Shown: in pieces, positions 8,468-17,060 of the stretch
Layout: the number at the start of each line of letters is the position of its first letter
How positions within the stretch are numbered: the stretch's first letter is position 1
Assembly: GCF_030378205.1 (NCBI RefSeq)
Contig: NZ_CP127385.1
Span: forward strand, 7,480,001 to 7,544,000
Length of the DNA stretch: 64,000 nt
From: Bradyrhizobium sp. NP1
Lineage (GTDB): Bacteria > Pseudomonadota > Alphaproteobacteria > Rhizobiales > Xanthobacteraceae
Direction: 5' to 3'
Notes under the pieces: model-generated
Databases searched by the model: none
What the model was told of the DNA's origin: nothing
What the model saw: only the letters and a program-made list of their open reading frames with translations
Program-made: the position numbers and the translations under genes

Positions 8468-8495
8468 AATATAGCACATTTCCCGCAAAAATCAA
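8468..8495 (-). promoter_or_regulatory. Predicted carD promoter with inverted repeat over the -10
   Basis: On the minus strand TTGATT (8490-8495) and TATATT (8468-8473) are separated by 16 bases, a good sigma-70 match in a GC-rich genome. The -10 lies inside an inverted repeat AATGTGC-N8-GCACATT (8459-8480), which could be an operator. It is about 100 bases upstream of the GTG start at 8363. Confidence 0.55.
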
Positions 8496-8576
8496 TGATT
8501 TAGAGGTTTTCGGGGCAGTTTCGGCTGGTTCGCCGTGATTAGGGTTAAGTGGCCGATGGTACGGAGATAGTTGGAA

Positions 8577-8915
8577 TCAGTCGCCGGCGCCAGGATTTGG
8601 AGAAAAATATTTCTCGAACTTGCCTTCCATCCCCTCAAACTCCTTGGCGTCGGCCGGTGAGTCCTTTTTCTGAGTGATATTCGGCCAGCTCTTGGCGTAT
8701 TCCGCGTTCACCTCGAGCCATTTTTCGAGCCCCGGCTCGGTATCGGGCTTGATCGCATCCGCCGGGCATTCGGGCTCGCAAACCCCGCAATCGATGCATT
8801 CGTCCGGATGGATCACCAGCATGTTGTCGCCCTCGTAGAAGCAGTCGACGGGGCAGACTTCCACGCAGTCGGTGTATTTGCACTTGATGCAAGCTTCGGT
8901 GACGACGTAAGTCAT
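8577..8915 (-). CDS. fdxA: Ferredoxin FdxA, 7Fe type
   Basis: This 112-residue ferredoxin begins [17 protein letters not shown]. The cysteine layout is that of Azotobacter FdI-type proteins. Cys 9, 17 and one Cys of [13 protein letters not shown] would ligate a 3Fe-4S cluster, with the remaining Cys set, including Cys 21, binding a 4Fe-4S cluster. Cys 12 (in IKCKY) is an extra cysteine also seen in the family. A GGAG 6 bases before the ATG at 8915 supports this start; an in-frame longer start at 9014 adds a non-conserved leader. It is a small electron carrier. It follows the helicase and S4 genes on the same strand. Confidence 0.95.
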   Translation of the reverse strand: MTYVVTEACIKCKYTDCVEVCPVDCFYEGDNMLVIHPDECIDCGVCEPECPADAIKPDTEPGLEKWLEVNAEYAKSWPNITQKKDSPADAKEFEGMEGKFEKYFSPNPGAGD

Positions 8916-9054
8916 CCAGGGCTCCGGAAACGATCCATTTTCAAGGTTGGCTAGCGCCGATTGCCGTGGTTGCCTAGCGCAGGAAGTGCGCTGCCGCAAG
9001 GGAAGCGGCGCCAACGCTCAACGCGTTTTCGCGCCAGCCCATACCCCCACATAG

Positions 9055-9279
9055 TCATTTCGGGCCGCCTTGCAAATCCTCGTAAAGCAGGCGCGCGGCC
9101 TGCGCATCGCCTCGACGCTCGGCAAAGGCGATCACCTTGAGGATGCGCACGCCGCGGTCGAGCGCAATCGTCAGGACGTCGCCGATCTTGACCCCATGGC
9201 CGGGCGCGGTTTCGCGCGCGCCATTGATGCGGACATGGCCGGCCTCGACCAGCAGCGCCGCGCTGGTGCGCGCCTTCAC
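9055..9279 (-). CDS. RNA-binding S4 domain protein, start codon problematic
   Basis: The S4 domain is clear: RLDKWLWHARVVKARTS, then LVEAGHVRINGARE. It resembles the heat-shock Hsp15-like S4 proteins that bind RNA or the 50S subunit. The only standard start is the GTG at 9279, which lies inside the domain and would remove RLDKWLW. Upstream of it the frame stays open for 33 codons back to the TAA of the helicase gene (9379-9381), without any ATG, GTG or TTG. The gene therefore either uses a rare start codon (for example an ATC), carries a frameshift, or is translated by readthrough. A full product would be about 90-105 residues. Confidence 0.75.
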   Translation of the reverse strand: MKARTSAALLVEAGHVRINGARETAPGHGVKIGDVLTIALDRGVRILKVIAFAERRGDAQAARLLYEDLQGGPK

Positions 9280-9378
9280 TACCCGTGCGTGCCACAGCCA
9301 TTTATCGAGACGCTGGCGGTCCGTCGGAACGATCCCCTGTTCGGCGCGCGAGGCGTGTCCACCTTCGCGTAAAAAACC

Positions 9379-12300
9379 TTATTCCTTGCGGTTGGCGGCG
9401 AGCTGTTCCTTCAACGCGGCGAGTTTCGCAAACGGCGAATTCGGATCGACCGGCCGGTCGCGCTCGCGCTGCGAGGCCGAGCTCGCATAGGGCCGATGCG
9501 ATGGCCCGCTCTCGCGCCGGTCGCGGCCACCCTTGTCGCGGCCGAACTCACGACGCCCCTGTTCACGATCGCCGCGCTCGCCACGCCGTTCGCCGCCGGA
9601 TTTGTCCCGCCGGCGCTCGTCGCGGTCGCGACCCTTGCCCTCGACACGCTCGCGGCGCGGGGCGCGATCCTCGCGCGGCGGCGCGCCCTCGGCGGGCGCC
9701 GCAGCGGCCGCAGCCGGTGCGCCCTCCTCGCGGGGCTTGCGGAAATCCTTGTGACGGCGGCGCCGGTGATGCTCGCGCTTCTCGCCGCCGGCTTCGCCGG
9801 TTTCGGCGCCGGCCGCCGCCTGCTGGCCGGCCTGATGGCGATGGCGGCCGCGATCATGACGCGGACGTCGCTCGTCGGAGCGCCCTCCGGGACGCCAGAC
9901 TTCGACCAGTTCCGGCGTCGCGGCGGCTTCAGGCGCAGCTTCCGCCACGGGCGCAGTCTCGGCGGCAGCTTGCGCGGGAGCGGTATCAACCGTCTCCGGC
10001 GCGGGAGTTGCGTCTGGGGGCGCCGGTAACAGCTCGGCAGCAGCCGCTTCCGCGGGCGGTTCGGCCTCGACCGCAACGGGTGCAGCCTCTTCGGACAGCA
10101 CCGGCGCGACCTGGGGCAGCAATGCTGCCGACGGCGCGGCCACAACCGCATCCGGCGGCGCAGAAGGCTCCGCCTGTGCGTCGCCGGCGACCACTGTCAC
10201 GTGATCCTGAACCTCGGTGGGCGCATCGGCCACGGCTTCGGCGGGCGTCTCCGCTGCGACCTCGGACGGCGCATCCGCCGATCCCTCCACCGGCGAGGCT
10301 TCGGCTGCCACGGTCTCCGTGACGGCGACGGGCTCCGTGACCGCGACGGGCTTGGGCGGCAGCGGCGGACGGCGATCCATGCGATAGCCGAGCGCGCGCA
10401 GGATCGACGCGAAATCCTCCCCGGCCGACCCGGTGAGCGAGGTCATCGCCTGCGTCACCACGAAGCTGCGGCCGTCGAAGGCGCCGGGCGGCTTCTCGCC
10501 GGACGAGGTCTCGCGCCAGGCCAGCGCCGGGCGAATGAGATCGGCCAGCCGCTCCAGGATATCGACGCGCACGGCGCGCTCGCCCGCCTGGCGGTAGCCC
10601 AGCACGCGATAGGCGTCGCGCGGCAGCTGCTTGTCGACCGGGAACGAGGTGCGGCCCGAGCTCGCCAGATGCTGCGCGCTCGACAGCACCGACAGCTCGA
10701 CATTGTCATGCTTCAGCGCCCAGAGCAGCGCGGCCAGCGAGCGCGCTGCCGGCTTCAGCAGGCCGGGCAGATAGACGTGATAGGCGCCGAAACGCACGCC
10801 GTATTTGCGCAATGACGCGCGCGAGGGCTGGTCGAGATCCTTCATCTCCGCCGAGATCCGGCTGCGCTCCAGCACGCCGAGTGCCTCGACGAGCTGGAAG
10901 GCGATACCGCGCGCGATGCCGGTGATGTCCTCGGCCTTGTTGAGCTCGAACAGCGGCCCGAGCAGCTTTTCGATATGCGTCTTCAGCCAGAGGTCGAGCC
11001 GCGCCTGCACTTTCTCGCGCGAGGCCCCGGTCAGCCGTTCGTCGGCAATGATGCGGATGCGCGGATGCAGGGCATCTTCCGCCGCCACCAGCCTGGCGAC
11101 GGCATCGCCGGTCCAGCGGATGGTTCCGTCAGACGTCAGCACGAACTGCTCGTCCGGCGCTCCCCCGAGCTTTTCCGCGCGCACATCGATCTCGCGCGCC
11201 AGCACCTGCTGCGCGGCGGCCTGCAGCGCCTTGGCGTCCGAGCCCGCTTCCGCGGTCTCCGGCGCAAAGGTGAATCCATCGAGCCGGCCGATCGCGTGAC
11301 CTTCGACGACGACTTCGCCGGTTTTGCCAATTTCCGTGTTCAAAACGCTGTTCTCCCGCAGGCGGCGCATCAATACACTGGTCCGCCGATCAACGAAACG
11401 CTCCGTAAGCCGTTCGTGCAGCGCGTCAGATAATTTATTTTCGACTTCGCGCGTTATTCCCTGCCAATGCTCGGGATCGGCCAGCCAATCCGGCCGGTTG
11501 GCGACAAAGGTCCAGGTCCGGATCTGCGCGATCCGCCCCGACAGCGTATCGATATCGCCGTCGACGCGGTCGGCCTGGTCCACCTGGGCAGCATACCATG
11601 CATCGGGGATGCGGCCATTTTGCATCAAATAGCCGAATACCGTGGTCACGAGCTCGGCATGGGCGGCCGGCGACAACTTGCGGTAGTCCGGAATCTGGCA
11701 GGCGTCCCAGAGCCGCTCGACCGCGGCGGCGCTGTGCGCCATGTCGCGCACATCGGAATCGCGCGCGGCGTGGTCGAGCACACGCACGTCCTCGGCGGCC
11801 GGGGCGCGCGTCAGCGCCTCGTGGCCGGGAGGCAGCGTCAACGACACCTGGAGCGCGCCGAGCGAGGAAAAATCCAGCTTCGAATTGCGCCATTGCAGGA
11901 CCTTCACGCTGTCGAAGGTATGGTTCTGCAGCGCGTTGACGAGTTCCGGCTCGAACGGCGCGCAGCGTCCCGTCGTACCAAAGGTGCCGTCGCGAGTGGC
12001 GCGCCCGGCACGCCCGGCGATCTGGGCGAATTCAGCGGGATTGAGCCTGCGGAACTGGTAGCCGTCATATTTGCGGTCGGAGGCGAAGGCGACGTGGTCG
12101 ACGTCGAGATTGAGCCCCATGCCGATCGCATCGGTCGCGACGAGATAATCGACATCCCCGTTCTGGAACATCGACACCTGGGCATTGCGCGTGCGCGGGC
12201 TAAGCGAGCCGAGCACAACCGCGGCGCCGCCATGCTGGCGGCGGATCAGTTCCGCGATCGCATAGACCTCGTCGGCCGAGAAGGCGACGATCGCGGTGCG

Positions 12301-12813
12301 CCGCGGCTGGCGGGTGATCTTGCGGTCGCCGGCGAATTCGAGTCGCGACAATCGCGGCCGGGTAATCGTCGAGGCGCCGGGCAACAGCCGCTCCACGATC
12401 GGCCGCATCGTCGCAGCCCCCAGCAGCAGCGTCTCGTCGCGGCCACGGCGATTGAGGATGCGGTCGGTGAAGACATGGCCGCGCTCGAGATCGGCGCCGA
12501 TCTGGATTTCATCGACCGCGAGGAACGAGACGTCGAGATCGCGCGGCATCGCTTCCACGGTCGAGACCCAGAAGCGCGGATTTTTCGGCTTGATCTTCTC
12601 CTCGCCGGTGATCAGCGCGACGGCCTCAGTGCCCGCGCGATCGGCGACCTTGTTGTAGACCTCGCGCGCCAACAGCCGCAGCGGCAGGCCGATCATCCCC
12701 GAGGAATGCGCCAGCATGCGTTCGATGGCGAGATGGGTCTTGCCGGTGTTGGTCGGCCCAAGCACTGCGGTGACGCCCGCGCCGGGAGCCCGATCCTGAG
12801 GGGAGAAAGCCAT
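9379..12813 (-). CDS. Suv3-like ATP-dependent RNA/DNA helicase with long disordered tail
   Basis: This 1144-residue superfamily 2 helicase related to mitochondrial Suv3 has Walker A GPTNTGKT near residue 19, the DExH-like VDEIQ at about 96, and the motif VI region QIAGRAGRATRDG near 265. It is followed by Suv3-type C-terminal helical domains to about residue 800. The last 300 or so residues are low complexity: an Ala/Pro/Glu/Val-rich linker, then an Arg/Asp/Glu/Gly-rich tail (RRDKSGGERRGERG) ending LKEQLAANRKE. The basic tail resembles that of RNase E and may bind RNA. The S4 gene follows directly in the same frame, with no gap other than the stop codon. Its role is probably RNA turnover or ribosome metabolism. 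Confidence 0.92.
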   Translation of the reverse strand: MAFSPQDRAPGAGVTAVLGPTNTGKTHLAIERMLAHSSGMIGLPLRLLAREVYNKVADRAGTEAVALITGEEKIKPKNPRFWVSTVEAMPRDLDVSFLAVDEIQIGADLERGHVFTDRILNRRGRDETLLLGAATMRPIVERLLPGASTITRPRLSRLEFAGDRKITRQPRRTAIVAFSADEVYAIAELIRRQHGGAAVVLGSLSPRTRNAQVSMFQNGDVDYLVATDAIGMGLNLDVDHVAFASDRKYDGYQFRRLNPAEFAQIAGRAGRATRDGTFGTTGRCAPFEPELVNALQNHTFDSVKVLQWRNSKLDFSSLGALQVSLTLPPGHEALTRAPAAEDVRVLDHAARDSDVRDMAHSAAAVERLWDACQIPDYRKLSPAAHAELVTTVFGYLMQNGRIPDAWYAAQVDQADRVDGDIDTLSGRIAQIRTWTFVANRPDWLADPEHWQGITREVENKLSDALHERLTERFVDRRTSVLMRRLRENSVLNTEIGKTGEVVVEGHAIGRLDGFTFAPETAEAGSDAKALQAAAQQVLAREIDVRAEKLGGAPDEQFVLTSDGTIRWTGDAVARLVAAEDALHPRIRIIADERLTGASREKVQARLDLWLKTHIEKLLGPLFELNKAEDITGIARGIAFQLVEALGVLERSRISAEMKDLDQPSRASLRKYGVRFGAYHVYLPGLLKPAARSLAALLWALKHDNVELSVLSSAQHLASSGRTSFPVDKQLPRDAYRVLGYRQAGERAVRVDILERLADLIRPALAWRETSSGEKPPGAFDGRSFVVTQAMTSLTGSAGEDFASILRALGYRMDRRPPLPPKPVAVTEPVAVTETVAAEASPVEGSADAPSEVAAETPAEAVADAPTEVQDHVTVVAGDAQAEPSAPPDAVVAAPSAALLPQVAPVLSEEAAPVAVEAEPPAEAAAAELLPAPPDATPAPETVDTAPAQAAAETAPVAEAAPEAAATPELVEVWRPGGRSDERRPRHDRGRHRHQAGQQAAAGAETGEAGGEKREHHRRRRHKDFRKPREEGAPAAAAAAPAEGAPPREDRAPRRERVEGKGRDRDERRRDKSGGERRGERGDREQGRREFGRDKGGRDRRESGPSHRPYASSASQRERDRPVDPNSPFAKLAALKEQLAANRKE

Positions 12814-13210
12814 ATTGTCTTGAGATTCTACGTTGTTCCGCGCGGGTTCCGCAAAGCGGATAGCGAAGAGAATCCGCGCCGATTCAAGTTGATAGATGTG
12901 TCACAATGCGACGCTTGCGAGGCCTCGGCTTAAGTTTCGGAACGGGTTGTGAACAAATCGCGGCCGAATCGCTGACTCCCCCTCATGTCCTGCTTCGTTC
13001 ACCGCAACATCTCGCGTCGACGCTTTCACGTCGGCACTAGATCAAGTTTGGCGCCGCGCCACAAGCGACCGTACGGCGACGAATTTCTTAAAGTTTTCGC
13101 TGGCCACGAGTCGAATCAGAATCGGGCGAGAGTCAACCTGATTCCGGGCGTGGTCGGCGCGATTTACGATTCCTGCGGCGCGGTCACTGCGACCGCGTTG
13201 CGTTGTGTCC
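12814..13210. other. Intergenic region, no gene seen
   Basis: There are 397 bases between two minus-strand genes. No conserved small protein, RNA gene or clear terminator is recognisable. It should hold the helicase promoter on the minus strand. A local inverted repeat around 12849-12873 (GCAAAGCGGATAGC / GAATCCGC) is too weak to call. Confidence 0.5.
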
Positions 13211-14095
13211 CTATTGTGTCTTGGCGACGCGGGGCGGCAGCAGCTGGGTCACGAACGTCGTGGCTTCCAGCATCGCGGTGCCGAGCGGGGTCGGAATGAC
13301 CAGGCGATAGGGCACCAGAATCCTGGTTCCCGGCAGCGGCGCGAACGAAACCTCCATGTTGCGCTGGGCGATGAGATATTTGATCACCGGGCGATCGGGG
13401 ATGTAGCCCGACAGCGGCACGAAGTAGATCGCGCAGACCAGCACCGGGCCGCGATAGCCGCGCTCGGTCCTGACCGTCTCGATGCGCTTGAAGTCGAGCT
13501 TCAAGTCATAGCGCATGCGGCCGTCGAACACCGCCGCGCTGGAGTGGCAGGCCTCGGGGCTCAGCGGATCGATGGTGCCGGGCACGCGCAAGATCGAGCC
13601 CGTCATCGGATCGAACACGCCGCGGCGATGTGCATCCGGCACCGGAAGCCGGCCGGGATCGACCGGCGGCTGCGGATCGATGTTGAATTCCTTCACATTG
13701 CCGTTGGCGAGCGTGATGTGGATCGTTTCCGACTTCCTGTACGTGGTCGTCGAGCCGACGAAGTTGGTCGCGATCAGCGCGCCATTGACGACGCGGCCCT
13801 GCGAAGTGCCGTTGCCGCTGCCGCCGGCAATCGCGTTGAGCAGGCCCGAGGTGCCGCCGGAGGCGGTTGCGGAAAACTGGTCGTCGCCGACTTCGATGGT
13901 CCAGGAGCCCTTGCCGACGGGAATGCCGGCCAGCGTCGCCTCATATTGCGCATCGAGCCGTCCCTGTGCGGCGGCCGGCAGCCAGGACAGCAGCAGCGCA
14001 CCGAGGCACAGGCCGACGCGGCCCGGCCGGCCGAATTTCAGGGCTTGGCGGGTCACTGACCGAGGGTCCTGCTGGATGCGCCTGTTATCGTTCAT
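13211..14095 (-). CDS. DUF3108 domain-containing exported protein
   Basis: The 294-residue protein has an N-terminal basic segment, then a signal sequence (VGLCLGALLLSWLPAAAQG, about residues 27-45). A mainly beta DUF3108 domain follows, starting QYEATLAGIPVGKGSWTIEV and ending with YRLVIPTPLGTAMLEA. Family members are periplasmic proteins of unknown function in Proteobacteria. The region between contains YRKSETIHITLANGNVKEF and a conserved FDPMTGS segment. It is divergent from rpmB, with a 343-base shared upstream region. Confidence 0.87.
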   Translation of the reverse strand: MNDNRRIQQDPRSVTRQALKFGRPGRVGLCLGALLLSWLPAAAQGRLDAQYEATLAGIPVGKGSWTIEVGDDQFSATASGGTSGLLNAIAGGSGNGTSQGRVVNGALIATNFVGSTTTYRKSETIHITLANGNVKEFNIDPQPPVDPGRLPVPDAHRRGVFDPMTGSILRVPGTIDPLSPEACHSSAAVFDGRMRYDLKLDFKRIETVRTERGYRGPVLVCAIYFVPLSGYIPDRPVIKYLIAQRNMEVSFAPLPGTRILVPYRLVIPTPLGTAMLEATTFVTQLLPPRVAKTQ

Positions 14096-14438
14096 TTAAG
14101 CAAGAAAATCCGCCAAACAACGCGGAACGATCTTTTCGGAAAAAATCGCCCGCGGCCGCAACCAGACGACAGCGGGCCGAGGCGAAAATGTTGCCCATTT
14201 CGGGCCCAGACGCCTGTGCCGCCGGAACCGGCAAAAATCGCCGCCGAATGCGCCCTTTATGTGATGCATAAGGCCGTGCAAGCCCAGCGAAATCGGCTTT
14301 TGCCGTTGCAAAACCTTGACGTTTCGCCGCCCTCCCCCTATACGTCCGGCCGTTCCTGGAAATGGACGAGATTTTGACCCCGCGCGGGCCGCTTGAGGCG
14401 TGCCCTGGCAAGGAAGCGGGACGGAAGAGGATTTGACC
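14096..14438. other. Divergent upstream region of rpmB and the DUF3108 gene
   Basis: There are 343 bases without a gene. The rpmB promoter (14316-14344) is the one signal I can support. The remainder, including an AT-richer stretch GGAAAAAATCG near 14140, probably contains the promoter of the DUF3108 gene on the other strand, but I see no good match. Confidence 0.5.
14316..14344 (+). promoter_or_regulatory. Predicted rpmB promoter
   Basis: TTGACG (14316-14321) and TATACG (14339-14344) are separated by exactly 17 bases, the strongest sigma-70-type match in the window. The implied transcript would start near 14351, roughly 88 bases upstream of the rpmB ATG, which is suitable for a strongly expressed ribosomal protein gene. 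Confidence 0.75.
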
Positions 14439-14744
14439 ATGTCGCGCCGCTGCGAACTCACGTCGAAGGCCCCGCAGGTGGGTCACAAGGTGAGCCACTC
14501 CAACATCAAGACCAAGCGGCGCTTCCTGCCGAACCTGTGCAACGTCACCTTCATCTCGGATGCGCTCGGGCGCAACGTGCGGCTGCGCGTTTCGACCAAC
14601 GCGATCAAGAGCGTCGACCACAATGGCGGGCTCGATGCGTTCCTTATCAAGGCGCGCGCCGAAAACCTCTCGCCGCGCGCGCTGGAATTGAAGCGGGCGA
14701 TCGAGAAGAAGCAGGCCGGCGAGCCCGCGAAGAAGGCGAGCTGA
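14439..14744 (+). CDS. rpmB: 50S ribosomal protein L28
   Basis: The 101-residue protein begins [20 protein letters not shown], with [13 protein letters not shown] and [19 protein letters not shown], the L28 signature of alphaproteobacteria (longer than the E. coli protein, with a Lys/Ala tail). AGAGGA lies 7 bases before the ATG at 14439; an in-frame ATG-like start at 14400 has no such site. It is monocistronic, with its own promoter upstream and a strong terminator 37 bases downstream. Confidence 0.97.
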   Translation: MSRRCELTSKAPQVGHKVSHSNIKTKRRFLPNLCNVTFISDALGRNVRLRVSTNAIKSVDHNGGLDAFLIKARAENLSPRALELKRAIEKKQAGEPAKKAS

Positions 14745-14780
14745 GACTTACGTCGCGCTCGCGCGATCCCTTGAAATTCG

Positions 14781-14817
14781 AAACGGCCGGGTCGAATGAC
14801 CCGGCCGTTTTGTTTTT
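14781..14817 (+). terminator. Rho-independent terminator of rpmB
   Basis: A perfect 13-bp stem (AAACGGCCGGGTC with GACCCGGCCGTTT, 14781-14793 and 14798-14810), with a GAAT loop, is followed by TTTTGTTTTT at the end of the stem. Confidence 0.9.
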
Positions 14818-15084
14818 GGACCTGTGCTTCAAAGCGAACTACGAGTCTGACGGGGCAAGAAGACCAAGATTTTCAATCTCGGCCTGACAACGGATTTAGA
14901 GTCTAGCTTACGTCAATTACGAGTCCCCGTCCTCAGACATTGTCGAATTCCGAGTCCTCGTCCGACCGTCAGCGCGGCCGGTTTTTTTGAGCAAACCGGA
15001 GATTCGGCCGGACCCACAAGTCCAAAAAGGGCCAAAACGCGACATTGCGTTGCTTGCCGCGTCTAGCAAGTCCCCGTTCGCGAT

Positions 15085-16047
15085 CTATAACTGTTTCAGG
15101 AATTCCAGGAGCGCATTGCTTACGTCTTTGGCGCGCTCTTGCTGAGTCCAATGACCGCAACCTTTCAAGACTATTGTCTCGCGAAGCAAGGGCACGAACT
15201 GTTTCAGGCTAGGGACGAGATGGCTCCAACTCGGCGACCTGTAAACCCCGTCTCGATCGCCAACGACATAGAGTGCAGGGACCTGAACCTTTGCGCCGGA
15301 CCATGGTGCGAGCAACTCCCAATTGCGATCAATGTTGCGATACCAATTCAAACCCCCTCCAAAGCCGGTGCGCTTGAACTCCTCAACGTAAAATTCGATG
15401 TCACTGTCCGTGAGCCACGTCGGCAATGATTGGGTTGTAGGCTTCCCATCGAGCCAACCCCCCTCACTAGGAAGCATCGTGAGCGACGCAGGATCTTCAA
15501 CCGGCGCATCGCCGGATAGGGCGAACAATGTCGTCTTGATTGCGCTGTGGACGTCTTTTTCGAGTTCTGCCTCGGCAACGCCCGGCGTCTGGAAATACAG
15601 TTGATAGAAGCGCTGCTTTTCGGCCCGCGGCATGACAGTGCTTGGTCGGTCGGGACCACGCACCGGAAACGGCACGCTCAAGCCAACGACGGCCCTAAAT
15701 CGATCCGGTCTAAACAGAGCGCAGCGCCAAGCGACCGGCGCTCCCCAATCATGTCCGACAACGACTGCTTGATCCGTGCCGATCGCGTCGAGCAATCCGA
15801 CCATGTCTCCGGTCAAATGCAATAGAGTGTATTGATCGATCGCATCCGGTTTGTCCGTCTGCCCGTAACCACGCATGTCGGGCGCGATGGCGCGATATCC
15901 GGCGGCAGCGAGCGCTTCCAATTGGTGCCGCCACGAATACCAGCACTCCGGAAAGCCATGGCAGAGAAGCACGGTGGGCCCGCTCCCTGCTTCGGCCAGG
16001 TGCATTCGAATGCCATTTGTCTCGATAAATCGATGCGAGATCGTCAT
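15085..16047 (-). CDS. Alpha/beta hydrolase, epoxide hydrolase type
   Basis: The 320-residue protein begins MTISHRFIETNGIRMHLAEAG. The HGFPECWYSW oxyanion segment, the nucleophile Asp in VVVGHDWGAP and the His of GCGHWTQQE fit soluble epoxide hydrolases, which open epoxides to diols; the charge-relay acid is probably in GDRDGVY. GGAGG lies 7 bases before the ATG at 16047, which is better than the ATG at 16068. Base composition is lower in GC and codon choice more relaxed (TCA, ACA, AAA more frequent) than in the neighbours. The gene stands alone in a gene-poor patch next to a dispersed repeat, so acquisition by horizontal transfer is plausible. Confidence 0.9.
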   Translation of the reverse strand: MTISHRFIETNGIRMHLAEAGSGPTVLLCHGFPECWYSWRHQLEALAAAGYRAIAPDMRGYGQTDKPDAIDQYTLLHLTGDMVGLLDAIGTDQAVVVGHDWGAPVAWRCALFRPDRFRAVVGLSVPFPVRGPDRPSTVMPRAEKQRFYQLYFQTPGVAEAELEKDVHSAIKTTLFALSGDAPVEDPASLTMLPSEGGWLDGKPTTQSLPTWLTDSDIEFYVEEFKRTGFGGGLNWYRNIDRNWELLAPWSGAKVQVPALYVVGDRDGVYRSPSWSHLVPSLKQFVPLLRETIVLKGCGHWTQQERAKDVSNALLEFLKQL

Positions 16048-17060
16048 TGCCAACCTCCGCAAGATCATTGATCTGATAGCTAATCAGTCACATTGTGAGC
16101 TCCAGCCACAACCGAAGTGGCTTCCCCGACACCCAGTCGAACGGCGGACCGCGAATACGACATGCTCTACGAATTTATTTTCGAGGCCGCACCGCCCCTC
16201 CGGCAGCATCGGCGCAAGGTCGGCTTCGGGTCAAAGTCCGACTTGCGTTACATGTCGGCTCCCAGGCCGGACCGGACGTGTCGGCGAGCCGGGTTGACGA
16301 TCGCGCAGGCGCTACGACGTGCTGGCGGACTCGTCATTGTCTGAAAAACCGACTCCAACGATCCTCATCAGATTATGAACTGCATTTTTTAACGCTGGGA
16401 CTAGCTCACGCTCAGGCTTTAAAGTCTTCGCTTGATTTGCCCGACGGGCAAATCACCGGCGCGCGCCCACAAAACCTGTCCATCCCCTCCCGCAAAAATA
16501 TTGCGCTTGTGCCGTCGGGCAAATCAGTGGCTTCAATTCGCCCCGTTCCGCTCCTCAAGAGGGGCGCTCGCGATCGTCACGAACGTGGGGCGGAATGCGG
16601 TGGACGCGAGTAGCGCTCAAAGACGAAGAGCGGCTGTCTCGCGGACGGCAAAGTCGTGTGGTCCTGGCGCCCCGACGCTGGCGCCAAGCTTGCGGGATGG
16701 CGACGTCGGCCCTGTCGGGCCCGACGCGCCGCGCAGGCGATGGAGGCAAGAAAGCCCGGTCTCCAGGGAGAGCGCGAAGGAAACCGTTAAAACCATTGCA
16801 CAGGGAATGCCGGGTGAACCGGCGTGACCGTGGTGACTAACTCGTGTGCTTCTTGCTTTTCGCACGCGAGGCTGCGGGCGTGCCGAACGCCCGGCGTTCC
16901 CTGTGCCCTCTGGCAAAGAGGATGCGCAAATCAGGATCAAACTCGCGCGAAAACCTGCGGCGAGATCGCGAAATCATGCCCGCTCGGAATGCTGTCGAGA
17001 GCGGGCCGCTGTTTGACATTCAAATCAGCATCAGCCTGGCCGAGCCTAGGCCATAGCGTC
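16048..17060. other. 1-kb region without a supported gene
   Basis: The first part (16048-16430) has AT-richer non-coding-looking sequence. Short open frames here have no recognisable domain. From 16431 to about 16930 it holds copy A of a dispersed repeat also present at 39200-39725. I see no promoter or RNA gene that I can support. Confidence 0.6.
16431..16930 (+). repeat. Dispersed repeat, copy A
   Basis: About 500 bp is homologous to the reverse complement of 39200-39725. Shared blocks include GACGGCAAAGTCGTGTGG, CGAAGGAAACCGTT, CAGGGAATGCCGG and GGTGACTAACTCGTGTGC, in the same order. It starts with a near-perfect palindrome GATTTGCCCG/CGGGCAAATC (16434-16454) whose right-arm motif recurs at 16510-16525 (CCGTCGGGCAAATCAG). 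The two copies match in all frames only in patches and both have stops, so it is a repeat, not a gene. Confidence 0.8.

Noticed and set aside
16555..17019. Small protein-like frames in repeat copy A
   Set aside because: Both repeat copies have stops and the frame is not kept between them.
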